DNA of 64,000 nucleotides from Longispora fulva (GCF_015751905.1 NZ_JADOUF010000001.1:4092001-4156000), one strand, 5' to 3'. Shown: positions 1 to 6,921, counted from the first letter of the stretch. The notes: a model not told the origin generated them from the sequence alone. Numbers and translations are program-made.

Positions 1-1
1 C

Positions 2-559
2 GGCTGGCTGTTGACGGGGTTCGAGTTCGTGACAGGCGAACACGTCGATCTCACACCCGGGTCACCAGACCTGTCGGGCCTGGCCGATCTGGTGGCCACC
101 GTGGGCAAGCGGCTCACGCCCGCTCCTCACACCACCGCCGCCCCACTGTCGGAGCGGTGGGCTTCCATGCCCGAGTGGGGCAGGCACCCGATCGACATCC
201 TTGCGGGCTCGACCTTGCTGCACATGGATATGAACGCCAACAACATCATCGTCAACCGCGACACTGACCGGTTCTGGTTGGTGGACTGGGCGTGGTCTGC
301 GACGGGCGCGGCGTGGATCGACCCTGCACTCATCGTCATCCGGCTCATCAACGCCGGGCACGACCCCGTCGAGGCGGAGCAATGGGCCAAGGCTGTGCCT
401 GCGTTCCACAACGCCCCGGATGCCTTCCTTGACATCTTCGCGGACGTCATGTCCACCCTATGGACACGCCTGGCCGTCCGCAGGCCGACCCCGCATAGCG
501 CGGGCCTGGCACGCGCCGCTCAGGTGTGGTTCGCACACCGCAGCAACAGGGGCCGCTGA
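2..559 (+). CDS. Phosphotransferase (APH-like) C-terminal part, cut by window edge
   Basis: The frame is open from the first bases of the window, so the N-terminal half lies outside. The visible 185 residues carry the kinase-like catalytic loop LLHMDMNANNIIV, where the HxDxxxxN pattern is the Brenner-type motif of aminoglycoside/choline phosphotransferase folds. This is followed by WLVDWAW, the DxD/DW metal-binding loop, and a helical C-terminus. The substrate cannot be told; many actinomycete members are uncharacterised. The stop codon overlaps the start of the next mini-gene (TGATG), indicating an operon. Codons are less GC-biased than in the right flank of the window. Confidence 0.75.
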   Translation, partial: GWLLTGFEFVTGEHVDLTPGSPDLSGLADLVATVGKRLTPAPHTTAAPLSERWASMPEWGRHPIDILAGSTLLHMDMNANNIIVNRDTDRFWLVDWAWSATGAAWIDPALIVIRLINAGHDPVEAEQWAKAVPAFHNAPDAFLDIFADVMSTLWTRLAVRRPTPHSAGLARAAQVWFAHRSNRGR

Positions 560-654
560 TGCTCCGCCGGGTTGCTCGCCGCGTAACCCTGGCCTTCATC
601 TTCGGCTGGGCGTTCGCGTCCATCGCCCTGGGCATCACCACCGCACTGCGATGA
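559..654 (+). CDS. 31-aa single-pass membrane mini-protein
   Basis: ATG overlaps the stop of the phosphotransferase (TGATG). The product starts MLRRVARRV, giving a positive N-terminus, and then forms one hydrophobic segment of about 20 residues. Its stop overlaps the next start (ATGA). The two-sided overlap with neighbours is the main support for a real coupled gene. Function unknown. Confidence 0.45.
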   Translation: MLRRVARRVTLAFIFGWAFASIALGITTALR

Positions 655-836
655 CCGAGCCCCGGCCGTGCCACTGCGACCCCCGTGTGAGTTGGCAGCG
701 GTTCACCCGAGGGCAGACCAACCGCTTCACCCGGCAACAGCTCGACCGCATCAAGGTCGTGGCGTGCCCGGAGGCTCCGGGCTACTTCCACACCATCCCG
801 AGGACACCACCACCATGCGCACCATCGCACTCCTAG
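651..836 (+). CDS. 61-aa Cys/His-containing small protein, unknown
   Basis: Starts with ATG at the ATGA overlap with the preceding mini-gene. It begins MTEPRPCHCDPRVSW and has another Cys near residue 43, so it could bind metal. It is basic and has no membrane segment. Its 3' end overlaps the start of the next mini-gene by 22 bp. The tight overlaps suggest translational coupling in one transcript with the phosphotransferase. No family recognised. Confidence 0.4.
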   Translation: MTEPRPCHCDPRVSWQRFTRGQTNRFTRQQLDRIKVVACPEAPGYFHTIPRTPPPCAPSHS

Positions 837-982
837 CCCTTGCCGGCATCGTCGTCGTGATCCTGGGACGCGGCACACACGCCTGGCTCGGCCTCTGGCG
901 CACCTATGCCAAGACCGGCCTGATCCTCGCCGGGCTCCTACTCGCCGCCCTGGTCAGACTCGGCGCGATACCACTGCACTGA
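815..982 (+). CDS. 55-aa membrane mini-protein
   Basis: ATG at 815 follows a purine-poor stretch, so initiation is probably coupled to the upstream frame. Two hydrophobic segments (about residues 3-18 and 30-50) flank a short RGTHAWLGLWRTYAK linker, suggesting a two-pass membrane protein. A hairpin terminator follows. Function unknown. Confidence 0.45.
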   Translation: MRTIALLALAGIVVVILGRGTHAWLGLWRTYAKTGLILAGLLLAALVRLGAIPLH

Positions 983-984
983 TC

Positions 985-1014
985 GGGTCAGGTAGCTGCG
1001 GGGGCTACCTGCCC
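985..1014 (+). terminator. Hairpin terminator after the mini-gene operon
   Basis: The inverted repeat CAGGTAGC / GCTACCTG with a short G-rich loop is followed by CCCGTTT. It sits directly behind the stop codon at 982. Confidence 0.55.
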
Positions 1015-1058
1015 GTTTGAATCGTTGTTCACATTGGATGCACAGGACTAGGAGAGTG

Positions 1059-1874
1059 GTGTTCAAAAAGTCCCTCATCGGAGTCGCAGCTCTGATCATG
1101 GCGGCCTCGGTCAGCGCGTTCGGGTTCGTCCCGGCTGACAAGGCCGACGCTGCCAGCACCTCGCGTGTCCAGCACGCCAGGACCACCCCCAACCCGGCAT
1201 GCGACCGCCCCCAGCCGCAGGCCACCCGCCCGGCGACCCCGCCAGCCACTCCTTCCGCACAGCCCGAGCTGCCCAGCGCCGCGAAGGCCGCCGCGCCGAA
1301 GGTCGCCCCGTCGAGTGCCCCCGCCCAGTCGCGGCGGGAGGTCCGCGACCCGTACGGCAACGGGCAGCCCTGCCCCGGCACCGTCGCCAAGGTCCACGCT
1401 CAGGGGCTCAACACGGGCGGCAACCCGGGCTCGGGCTGCTTCGGGGTCACCTGGCACACCTCCACCATCTGGGACGTGCCGGTCTACTACACCAGTGACC
1501 GCATCTTCATCAGCTCCGGCGACACGTGCACGTTCGATCGCAACTTCCGCACGGTCGTGACTCTGGACATGGACGGCTGGTTCAAGGTTTTCGACTTCTA
1601 CCAGCCCACCCAGACCTGGACGCTGATCTGGCACGCGGGAAACAACGGCTACCCGAACACCCCGTGGCAGGCCCGCACCCAGACGGCCTACGCCGACTAC
1701 ATCCTGTACCAGACCGACAACAACCTCGTGGCCTACACCGTGGGCGGAAGTCCACGATGGTCCTCCTGGACGTTGCAGGCGGGCCTGGCGTTCGGCACCG
1801 CCCAGAGTGACGGGAACTTCTGCATCTACCTGAACTACCAGACCGCAGGCTGGTGCACGGACACCAACTACTGA
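1059..1874 (+). CDS. Secreted protein with bulb-type (mannose-binding) lectin domain
   Basis: About 271 residues. The GTG at 1059 is preceded by GGAG; a GTG at 1056 is an alternative. The N-terminus VFKKSLIGVAALIMAASVSA is a Sec signal peptide. A Pro/Ala-rich low-complexity linker follows (roughly residues 30-110). The C-terminal ~150 residues contain the repeated strand pattern of bulb-type lectins (TVVTLDMDGWFKVFD, YILYQTDNNLVAYTVGG, GTAQSDGNFCIYL), close to the QxDxNLVxY sugar-binding consensus. Two Cys pairs probably form disulfides. Likely binds a glycan outside the cell; the ligand is not predictable. An accessory gene in a less GC-rich patch. Confidence 0.7.
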   Translation: MFKKSLIGVAALIMAASVSAFGFVPADKADAASTSRVQHARTTPNPACDRPQPQATRPATPPATPSAQPELPSAAKAAAPKVAPSSAPAQSRREVRDPYGNGQPCPGTVAKVHAQGLNTGGNPGSGCFGVTWHTSTIWDVPVYYTSDRIFISSGDTCTFDRNFRTVVTLDMDGWFKVFDFYQPTQTWTLIWHAGNNGYPNTPWQARTQTAYADYILYQTDNNLVAYTVGGSPRWSSWTLQAGLAFGTAQSDGNFCIYLNYQTAGWCTDTNY

Positions 1875-1896
1875 TGACCATCCATACCTAAACTGG

Positions 1897-1924
1897 AGCC
1901 CCTGGCCGATGGCCGGGGGCTCCC
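1897..1924 (+). terminator. Hairpin terminator after the lectin gene
   Basis: Strong inverted repeat GGAGCCCC / GGGGGCTCC with a GC-rich loop, lying between the lectin stop and the next Shine-Dalgarno. There is no clear T-run, as is usual for actinomycete terminators. Confidence 0.5.
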
Positions 1925-1942
1925 TGAGCACCAGGAGAAACA

Positions 1943-2269
1943 GTGATCCTCCCCAAGGTGTTAGTGGCCGGGTTCGCCGCCATCGTCGCGGGATCGGCCG
2001 GCGTCGGCATCGCCAACCAACCGCCACGAACCGCGCCCGCCGCCAGCCCGTGTGACAGCATCGTCCAGGGCGACCGCTCGCGGTATGACTTCCTCCACGA
2101 GCTGGCGCTGTGCCGGGACCGCAACCCGCAGCCCGGCCCGTCCCCGGATGTGAGCCCCCAGCCCGCACCGACGATCCCCGGCGCGTGCGTGGTTGTGTCC
2201 AGGCCGACCACGGACGCGCAGCGGGCGACGACCCCGACCTGTCGGCCGAGCTTCCTCGGCAACAAGTAG
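1943..2269 (+). CDS. Small secreted protein, unknown
   Basis: GTG start 6-8 nt after CAGGAGAAA. 108 residues. Hydrophobic N-terminal segment VLVAGFAAIVAGSAGVGIA acts as signal peptide or anchor. The rest is Pro-rich with four Cys (SPCDS, LALCRD, GACVV, PTCRPS), suggesting two disulfides in an exported protein. Same orientation as the lectin gene, and enclosed by hairpins on both sides, so it is probably a separate transcript. No family recognised. Confidence 0.5.
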   Translation: MILPKVLVAGFAAIVAGSAGVGIANQPPRTAPAASPCDSIVQGDRSRYDFLHELALCRDRNPQPGPSPDVSPQPAPTIPGACVVVSRPTTDAQRATTPTCRPSFLGNK

Positions 2270-2288
2270 GGGCCCCACGACGTATGAA

Positions 2289-2320
2289 AAGAGCCTCCCG
2301 CGAACTCGCGGGAGGCTCTT
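2289..2320. terminator. Bidirectional hairpin terminator before gpx
   Basis: Perfect 14-bp stem AAGAGCCTCCCGCG / CGCGGGAGGCTCTT with a 4-nt loop and a T-rich exit. It isolates the gpx gene from the upstream accessory genes. Confidence 0.75.
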
Positions 2321-2365
2321 TGTCTCTCGGATAGCCCGTCATCTTGTGCAGGTAAGGTTTCCGCT

Positions 2366-2854
2366 ATGCCGACAGTTTACGAGCACTCAATCAAGGCACT
2401 CGATGGCGAGCCGTTCGACCTTTCGGGCCTCAACGGCAAAGTCACGCTCGTCGTGAATGTCGCCTCCAAGTGCGGACTGACTCCCCAGTATTCCGGACTT
2501 GAGGAACTTCACGCGCAGTTCAACAGCAGAGGCTTCACGGTCCTCGGCGTTCCTTGCAATCAATTCGGAGGGCAAGAACCCGGAACTTCCGAAGAGATCG
2601 CCACGTTCTGCTCGACAACGTACGGCGCGACCTTCCCCCTCACGGAGAAGATCGAGGTCAACGGCGACGGCCGGCACCCGCTGTACCACGCGCTGGTGGA
2701 GCACGCCGACACCGAGGGCCACGCCGGGGACATCCGGTGGAACTTCGAGAAGTTCTTGGTCAACGCCGAAGGCGCGGTGGTCGGCCGATTCTCGCCGCAG
2801 ACCACGCCCGAGTCGCCGGAGCTAGTCTCCGCGATCGAAGCGGCGCTGAGCTAA
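2366..2854 (+). CDS. gpx: Glutathione/thioredoxin peroxidase spanning the left attachment site
   Basis: 162 residues, full family length. Reduces hydroperoxides, in actinobacteria probably with thioredoxin. The peroxidatic Cys is at residue 36 in NVASKCGLT, followed by CNQFGGQEPG (Gln of the catalytic tetrad) and WNFEKFLV (Trp). Codon use is split: by my count about 26 of the first 77 codons end in A/T, against about 5 of the last 85. The FGGQEPG motif matches the exact break point of the headless second copy at 40460. The gene is therefore probably a hybrid: the 5' part belongs to the DNA left of the prophage and the 3' part was brought by the phage to restore the interrupted gene. A 14-bp hairpin follows. 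Confidence 0.9.
   Translation: MPTVYEHSIKALDGEPFDLSGLNGKVTLVVNVASKCGLTPQYSGLEELHAQFNSRGFTVLGVPCNQFGGQEPGTSEEIATFCSTTYGATFPLTEKIEVNGDGRHPLYHALVEHADTEGHAGDIRWNFEKFLVNAEGAVVGRFSPQTTPESPELVSAIEAALS
2564..2568. other. attL core of the prophage inside gpx
   Basis: TTCGG is the longest shared run at the point where the gpx reading frame begins at the right junction (40460-40464). Beyond it the two gpx copies continue as diverged homologues. The exact crossover dinucleotide lies in or next to this run but cannot be fixed without attB and attP. None of the prophage-specific repeats occurs left of this point. Confidence 0.6.
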
Positions 2855-2867
2855 CGCCCGAACGAAG

Positions 2868-2906
2868 AAGCCCCGCTCCTCCACGGGGGTAAGAGGAGCG
2901 GGGCTT
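2868..2906. terminator. Bidirectional terminator between gpx and the phage early operon
   Basis: Perfect 14-bp stem AAGCCCCGCTCCTC / GAGGAGCGGGGCTT. It can end gpx transcription (+) and the leftward phage early transcript (-). Between it and the first phage gene (2907-2997) I see only a 9-codon frame on the minus strand (2919-2948, ATG with GGAGG upstream), too short to call. Confidence 0.75.
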
Positions 2907-2997
2907 TCGCGATCGATTCTAGTTGTGACTGCGCGTGCTGTCGAACATGTTTTCGACCTCCAAGGCGGACTCTCGTCCGCTGGGCGTTTCCTGCCAC

Positions 2998-3204
2998 TTA
3001 CTGAAAATTCAAGTCACTTGAATTCCAGTATCCGAATTGATTCGGCACTAGGCCGACACTTTCCGGCGTTCTGCACTTGCCCGACCGCGCGCCCTTCCTG
3101 TGCGCGTCGAACGCTCGCACATCACTGAACGTGACGCAGCACTCCCAACAGTGGCAGGTGCGCAGCCCTCCCCACCCTTTGCCGCACTTGGAACACCTGT
3201 GCAC
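2998..3204 (-). CDS. Small zinc-finger protein, last early gene
   Basis: 68 residues, GTG start after AGGAGGGGGA. It has Cys pairs in HRCSKC and CHCWECC and the segment FSDVRAFDAHRKG with a following C. This resembles small Cys2His-type phage proteins common in actinophages (family knowledge, moderate). Likely a structural zinc site in a nucleic-acid-binding host-takeover protein; the role is unknown. The last codons (NSSDLNFQ) are made of a family A palindrome that lies inside the frame. Confidence 0.6.
   Translation of the reverse strand: MHRCSKCGKGWGGLRTCHCWECCVTFSDVRAFDAHRKGARSGKCRTPESVGLVPNQFGYWNSSDLNFQ
3008..3022. repeat. Family A palindrome site A1
   Basis: TTCAAGTCACTTGAA, extended to a 19-bp palindrome at 3006-3024. 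It lies in the 3' end of the zinc-finger gene and is the leftmost site of the family. Confidence 0.85.
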
Positions 3205-3216
3205 TCCCCCTCCTTC

Positions 3217-3942
3217 CTACTCGCCGTTCATGCGCCGGGCCAGGGCAACAAGCCCCCGGTCGGCGGCCTTGCGTTCGGAGTCGGACGCGCCTTCCGTCCC
3301 GTAGGCGTACCGGGAGATGACGGCGTGCCGCTGCTTGTCGGTCAGCCGCCCCAGCCCGTAGTCCAGGTCCATGCGCTCCACGGACACTCCCCCGCCGGTC
3401 GCCGCCGAGTCCATGCCGCCGAAGAAGGCACGCATGATCTTGACTTCCTCGGTGGTGGCGTTGTGCATCAGTTCCAGGAGGTAGCGGACCTCGTCGGCGG
3501 TGTAGTGGTACTGGTCGCACGCGTGGTGGAACATGGCCAGCTCACTGTGGGCGATGATGACGACGCAGCGCCGGGCGATGGCTTCGGCCTGGTGCTGGTC
3601 CATGTCGTAGCCGAGCTGGTGAAGCTTGCCCAGCCGCGCGACGACGTCCGTGACGGCGTAGTCGATGAGTTCGTCCACGGTGGACGTGAGGGGTAGCGCC
3701 TTGTACCGCTTCGCGGTCTGGCGTACCTCGTCGGCCACTGCGGCGAAGTCGATCTCCAGGAGTTCTCCGAGGGCGGTCCGGTTCCACACTCCTCCGCTGG
3801 TGAGGACCGTCGCCCGCTGCTCGGTGAGGCCGACCGCGCCCGCCGCCGCGTAGATGTCCTCCAGGGGCCAGCCCTTGCGGAAGGCCCCGGTTATGGTGCC
3901 CCCACTGAGCATGTAGGCCGTTGCTTTGGTCACGCTCACCAC
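3217..3942 (-). CDS. Phage early protein with C-terminal sigma/HTH-like segment, unknown
   Basis: 241 residues, GTG start after GGAGGTGAGAA, overlapping the end of the phosphoesterase gene. The body is alpha-helical. The end LTDKQRHAVISRYAYGTEGASDSERKAADRGL resembles a sigma-70 region 4-like or antitermination-type helix-turn-helix, but the match is by eye only. It is the second-last gene of the leftward early operon. A regulatory DNA-binding role is possible; no family name is justified. Confidence 0.65.
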   Translation of the reverse strand: MVSVTKATAYMLSGGTITGAFRKGWPLEDIYAAAGAVGLTEQRATVLTSGGVWNRTALGELLEIDFAAVADEVRQTAKRYKALPLTSTVDELIDYAVTDVVARLGKLHQLGYDMDQHQAEAIARRCVVIIAHSELAMFHHACDQYHYTADEVRYLLELMHNATTEEVKIMRAFFGGMDSAATGGGVSVERMDLDYGLGRLTDKQRHAVISRYAYGTEGASDSERKAADRGLVALARRMNGE

Positions 3943-4694
3943 TTCTCACCTCCAAACACGAATCCGCCATCCTGGCGCATGGGCACGCCGACGGGCGTGA
4001 CCTTGATCCCGTCGATCCACATGACTCCGAAACCGCTTTGCCAGTTGCCCCGGCCGTCCTTGAGGTAGGTCGCCTTGCTGACCTGCATCATGTGGCCGCA
4101 CTCGAAACCCACGATGGTGCGTAGGTTCCCGCCGTAGCCGCTGGATTCCCCGACGATGCCCATGCGGTGCGTGTGGCCCATGAGCACACACTTGCCGTAC
4201 TGCCGGGCGAACTTGATAGCCGAACCACCCGCGTACGTCGATAGGCCCCGCCCCAGGTGTCCGTGCGTCGAGATCCAGCCCGGCGCGATGTCGTGGAAGC
4301 CGCCCACGTCCGTGATGCCGAACCCCTCGAAGTCGAGCATGGTCCCGATGTTGTACGGACTTGCCCCCTCCCCCACGAGCGCGGGGGCGTACTGCTTGAG
4401 GTAGGACTCCGGCCGCTCGTCGTGGTTGCCTGCGTGGAACTTGAACGGGCCATCGAACACGTCTCGGATCTTCTGGAGCCACTTCTTGCCCACCTCGGCA
4501 TCCCGGAAGATGGACCCTTCAAACTCCCCCCGGGTGTCCTTGTTCCACCGCGACGGCTGCGGGAAGTCCATAAAGTCACCAATACACAGCAGCTCGTCCG
4601 GCTGGTACGCGCCAACGAACTCAATGAACTTCGTGAGCTGCTTGGGGTTGTGGTAGGGAATCTGTACATCGGACATGATCACGATGCGCTTCAA
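3936..4694 (-). CDS. Calcineurin-like metallophosphoesterase; candidate recombination directionality factor
   Basis: About 252 residues from TTG 4694, which has AAAGGAG 7 nt upstream; earlier in-frame starts lack one. Metallophosphoesterase motifs in order: SDVQIPYHN, GDFMDF, GNHDERP, STHGH and GHTHR, giving all metal ligands. In mycobacteriophage Bxb1 the factor that turns its serine integrase to excision (gp47, 255 aa) belongs to this fold. Here a serine-integrase phage carries a protein of the same size and fold near attL, so the role is inferred by analogy. DNA repair or nucleotide hydrolysis is the alternative. A family A palindrome lies just upstream of its Shine-Dalgarno. Confidence 0.85.
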   Translation of the reverse strand: MKRIVIMSDVQIPYHNPKQLTKFIEFVGAYQPDELLCIGDFMDFPQPSRWNKDTRGEFEGSIFRDAEVGKKWLQKIRDVFDGPFKFHAGNHDERPESYLKQYAPALVGEGASPYNIGTMLDFEGFGITDVGGFHDIAPGWISTHGHLGRGLSTYAGGSAIKFARQYGKCVLMGHTHRMGIVGESSGYGGNLRTIVGFECGHMMQVSKATYLKDGRGNWQSGFGVMWIDGIKVTPVGVPMRQDGGFVFGGEKW

Positions 4695-4707
4695 ACTGCT
4701 CCTTTGT

Positions 4708-4722
4708 TTCAAGTGGCTTGAA
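4708..4722. repeat. Family A palindrome site A2 (one mismatch)
   Basis: TTCAAGTGGCTTGAA, 13 bp before the TTG start of the phosphoesterase gene on the minus strand. Confidence 0.8.
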
Positions 4723-4758
4723 TGTGGAGGGCGGGGGCCGAAACCCCCGCCCGTTCTG

Positions 4759-5205
4759 CTAGCTCGGCCAGCGGTTGCACTCGTAGTTGCGCTCGGGGCA
4801 GCGGAGCTGCTTGTAGGTCCGCTGGACCTTGTCGGACCAGCCCTGGACCAGGGTCATTTCCCCGTGCTCGCAGTACTCGCCCGTCTCGGTGTCGAGCACG
4901 GTGACTTCCTTCGAGCCACCGCCGCCCCTGCCACTGGACGGCTTGCCGGAGCCCTGCGGCTTGCTGTAGCCGCCGCCCTTGGCCGCCGCAGCGGGCTTGG
5001 CGGTCTCGCCGCCCCGGAAGAGGGCTGCCACCTTCTTGACGTTCTCGTGCAGCTTGGCCGCCACCAGGGCCTTCAGCTCCTCGGTCACGTCGTCGGCGGT
5101 CTTGGCGCGCACGACGATCCAGGCCGCGTCGTAGCCAGTGCCCTCCTTGAGGGTCACGGTGTAGCCCGTGCCGTCCGGCACGTTCTCGAACGGGTCTTCA
5201 CTCAC
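4759..5205 (-). CDS. Single-stranded-DNA-binding-like protein with zinc tail
   Basis: 148 residues, GTG start 8 nt after AAGAGGAG. The N-terminal domain (DPFENVPDGTGYTVTLKEGTGYDAAWIVV) is followed by a helical segment, a Gly/Ser/Lys-rich flexible linker (residues 75-100), and a C-terminal segment with CEHGEM and RCPERNYEC that could bind zinc. This layout recalls actinophage proteins that stand in for SSB in replication modules. The assignment is by layout and context only (flanked by replication genes). Confidence 0.6.
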   Translation of the reverse strand: MSEDPFENVPDGTGYTVTLKEGTGYDAAWIVVRAKTADDVTEELKALVAAKLHENVKKVAALFRGGETAKPAAAAKGGGYSKPQGSGKPSSGRGGGGSKEVTVLDTETGEYCEHGEMTLVQGWSDKVQRTYKQLRCPERNYECNRWPS

Positions 5206-5749
5206 AGTCCATCTCCTCTTGATAGTTCACTTTGAAAGGCTCCGCGTCCTCGTCGACGCCGGGCCACTGTCCTTCCAGGACCATGCGTGCGATGAGCGCG
5301 TAGTTGGCGAGGTCGTTGAGCGTGTCGGTCACGCTCTCGTCCGGGGCGTCGCGGCCCCGGCCGTTCTGGTGCAGGTTGCGCAACCGGGCCATCTTGTCGC
5401 CCATCCGGACGATGAGGCCGTTCATCGCTCCGCCGTAGCTGGTGGCGATGTTGCTGGGGCCGTACTTGGTCTGACGGTCGCGGAAGATCTCCGCCGCCTC
5501 CGCCTGGTAGCCCTGGAAGATCTCGGCCAGCCGCTCGGTCTCCGCGCCCTCGGGCTCGGCGTACCCGCTGACCTGCACCCTCTGGGGCAGCGCTCCGGCT
5601 TCAGCCCACACCAGGTCACCGAACATGTCGGCAATGAGGCGGCCGATCGCGTCATTCATGCGCCGTGCGGGTATCGCCTTGATGTCCAGGTCCTCCTTCG
5701 CGGTGCGTTGCCGCGCCGCTGCCCACTCGGGGCGCTGCTGTGTCGTCAT
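5198..5749 (-). CDS. Nucleotide-modification-associated domain protein (DUF1599/Nmad1-like)
   Basis: 183 residues, ATG after GAAGGGAAGGG. The central part RDRQTKYGPSN...RMGDKMARLRNL...ESVTDTLNDLANYALIARM has the conserved Lys/Tyr/Gly, KxxRL and DxxxDLxxY pattern of the DUF1599 family, linked by others to nucleotide or DNA modification in phages. The substrate is unknown. The C-terminal KVNYQEEM is encoded by a family B repeat. The frame overlaps the next gene by 8 bp. Confidence 0.7.
   Translation of the reverse strand: MTTQQRPEWAAARQRTAKEDLDIKAIPARRMNDAIGRLIADMFGDLVWAEAGALPQRVQVSGYAEPEGAETERLAEIFQGYQAEAAEIFRDRQTKYGPSNIATSYGGAMNGLIVRMGDKMARLRNLHQNGRGRDAPDESVTDTLNDLANYALIARMVLEGQWPGVDEDAEPFKVNYQEEMDCE
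5218..5233. repeat. Family B stoperator-like site B1
   Basis: CTTGATAGTTCACTTT on the plus strand, 12 bp before the GTG start of the SSB-like gene and inside the 3' end of the upstream frame. Confidence 0.8.
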
Positions 5750-5758
5750 CCCTTCCCT

Positions 5759-6127
5759 TCAGTGCCATCCGGGGACTTTGTGGCAGAGGCAGGCTGGGCC
5801 GTCGCAGTCCCCCGACTGTCTCCGCTCGGGGCGCTCGCCTGTGCGAATCCACTTGTCAAGCGCCGCCCGACTCAGTCCCGCCTTTTCCATGTACACCTCT
5901 TGCCGCTCCCGTCCGCCCTCCAGGTCTGAGCGGACGATCTCCTCTCGCCACTCGGGCAGCACCTCGGCCGCGATCCGCTTCCACAGCGGCGAGTCACCCT
6001 CCGCGAGGACTCCCGCCGGGGTCTGATACCCCAGCCGTCCTAGCTCCCTGGCGCGTGCACTCATGTACTCGGCCCGTTCGTGTTCGACGTGCCGGGCCTT
6101 CCAATTGCGCGCGTCCCGTGGCCTCAT
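5759..6127 (-). CDS. Small HTH-like early protein, unknown
   Basis: 122 residues. The ATG at 6127 overlaps the primase stop (ATGA), so translation is probably coupled; no strong Shine-Dalgarno is seen. The segment YMEKAGLSRAALDKWIRTGERPERR reads like a helix-turn-helix with a basic arm. The end CDGPACLCHKVPGWH holds three Cys and two His, a possible metal site. Candidate accessory DNA-binding protein of the replication module. Confidence 0.6.
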   Translation of the reverse strand: MRPRDARNWKARHVEHERAEYMSARARELGRLGYQTPAGVLAEGDSPLWKRIAAEVLPEWREEIVRSDLEGGRERQEVYMEKAGLSRAALDKWIRTGERPERRQSGDCDGPACLCHKVPGWH

Positions 6128-6768
6128 AGCCCCATGCGTGCCCGTAGCGCCTCCTCCCCCCGCTCCATGATCATCTTGTTCACGTCCATCCCTTCGGGCA
6201 TGAGGATGACCCTCAGCCCTCGCACGTCTTCGGCCACCTTCTCCGCCAGCGCCCGGCCCTGCCCCTTGTCGTCGTTGTCGGCCAAGAAGTACACGGTCCG
6301 GTAGCCGCCCTTGATGACAAGCTGGCGGTACGGGCCGCGCCACGTGTCCACGCCCGGCAGCCCTACGGCGGGCAGTCCCGCCTGATCGGCCGCCATGCGG
6401 TCCAGCTCGCCCTCAGTGATGACTAGAAAGTCTTCCGTCCGGTCCAGCGCGGTCACGCCGTAGAGCCTCGGCTTGCCCTCAAGGCCAGGAAGCCCCAGAT
6501 ACTTGGGCTCCCGCCGGTCATCGACGTGCCGGAACTTCATGGACACGGCACCCGCTCGGGTCAGGTAGGGGATCGAGATCATCCCCCGGTACTGCGTGAA
6601 CCCGGGCACGTCAGCGCCGACGTAGCCGATCTGCGAGCGTTCCAAAGTCTCGCTCTGGAACGCGCGGCCGTGTAGGTACTCCTCCGCCGGGCTTCCATCC
6701 AGCAGGGCTGCGAACGTGGCCGTAGCTTCTTCCAAACTCCTTTTCAAACTGTCGGACGGTACCGGCAT
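6124..6768 (-). CDS. Primase, Toprim (catalytic) part of a split DnaG-like primase
   Basis: 214 residues. ATG 7-8 nt after GAGAGGAG and directly preceded by an in-frame TAG, so it starts independently. The Toprim core shows FLVITEGELDRMAADQAG (catalytic Glu) and VYFLADNDDKGQGRA (DxD). Synthesises RNA primers for phage replication together with the zinc-domain gene at 6611-6907, whose frame overlaps it by 158 bp in another register. The next gene overlaps by 4 bp. Confidence 0.85.
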   Translation of the reverse strand: MPVPSDSLKRSLEEATATFAALLDGSPAEEYLHGRAFQSETLERSQIGYVGADVPGFTQYRGMISIPYLTRAGAVSMKFRHVDDRREPKYLGLPGLEGKPRLYGVTALDRTEDFLVITEGELDRMAADQAGLPAVGLPGVDTWRGPYRQLVIKGGYRTVYFLADNDDKGQGRALAEKVAEDVRGLRVILMPEGMDVNKMIMERGEEALRARMGL

Positions 6769-6907
6769 CTATCTCCTCTCGCTCCTCAAGCTGCATGATG
6801 AAGCCCCGCGCCCCGCAGGCATAGCACTTGAGATATCCACTGTCGGGATTGAATGCGGCCGAAGGCCGCTTGTCGTCATGCGCGGGACACTTGACCTTCA
6901 CCCACAT
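6611..6907 (-). CDS. Primase, CHC2-type zinc-binding part
   Basis: 98 residues, ATG 9 nt after AGAGGGGG. KCPAHDDKRPSAAF and LKCYACGARGF give C7, H10, C28 and C31, the CHC2 zinc ribbon of DnaG primases that recognises template. The C-terminal half after residue 45 runs in a different frame from the Toprim gene and looks unconserved. The two halves are therefore separate polypeptides unless a frameshift joins them. Confidence 0.85.
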   Translation of the reverse strand: MWVKVKCPAHDDKRPSAAFNPDSGYLKCYACGARGFIMQLEEREEIDAGTVRQFEKEFGRSYGHVRSPAGWKPGGGVPTRPRVPERDFGTLADRLRRR

Positions 6908-6921
6908 CCATAGCCCCCTCT

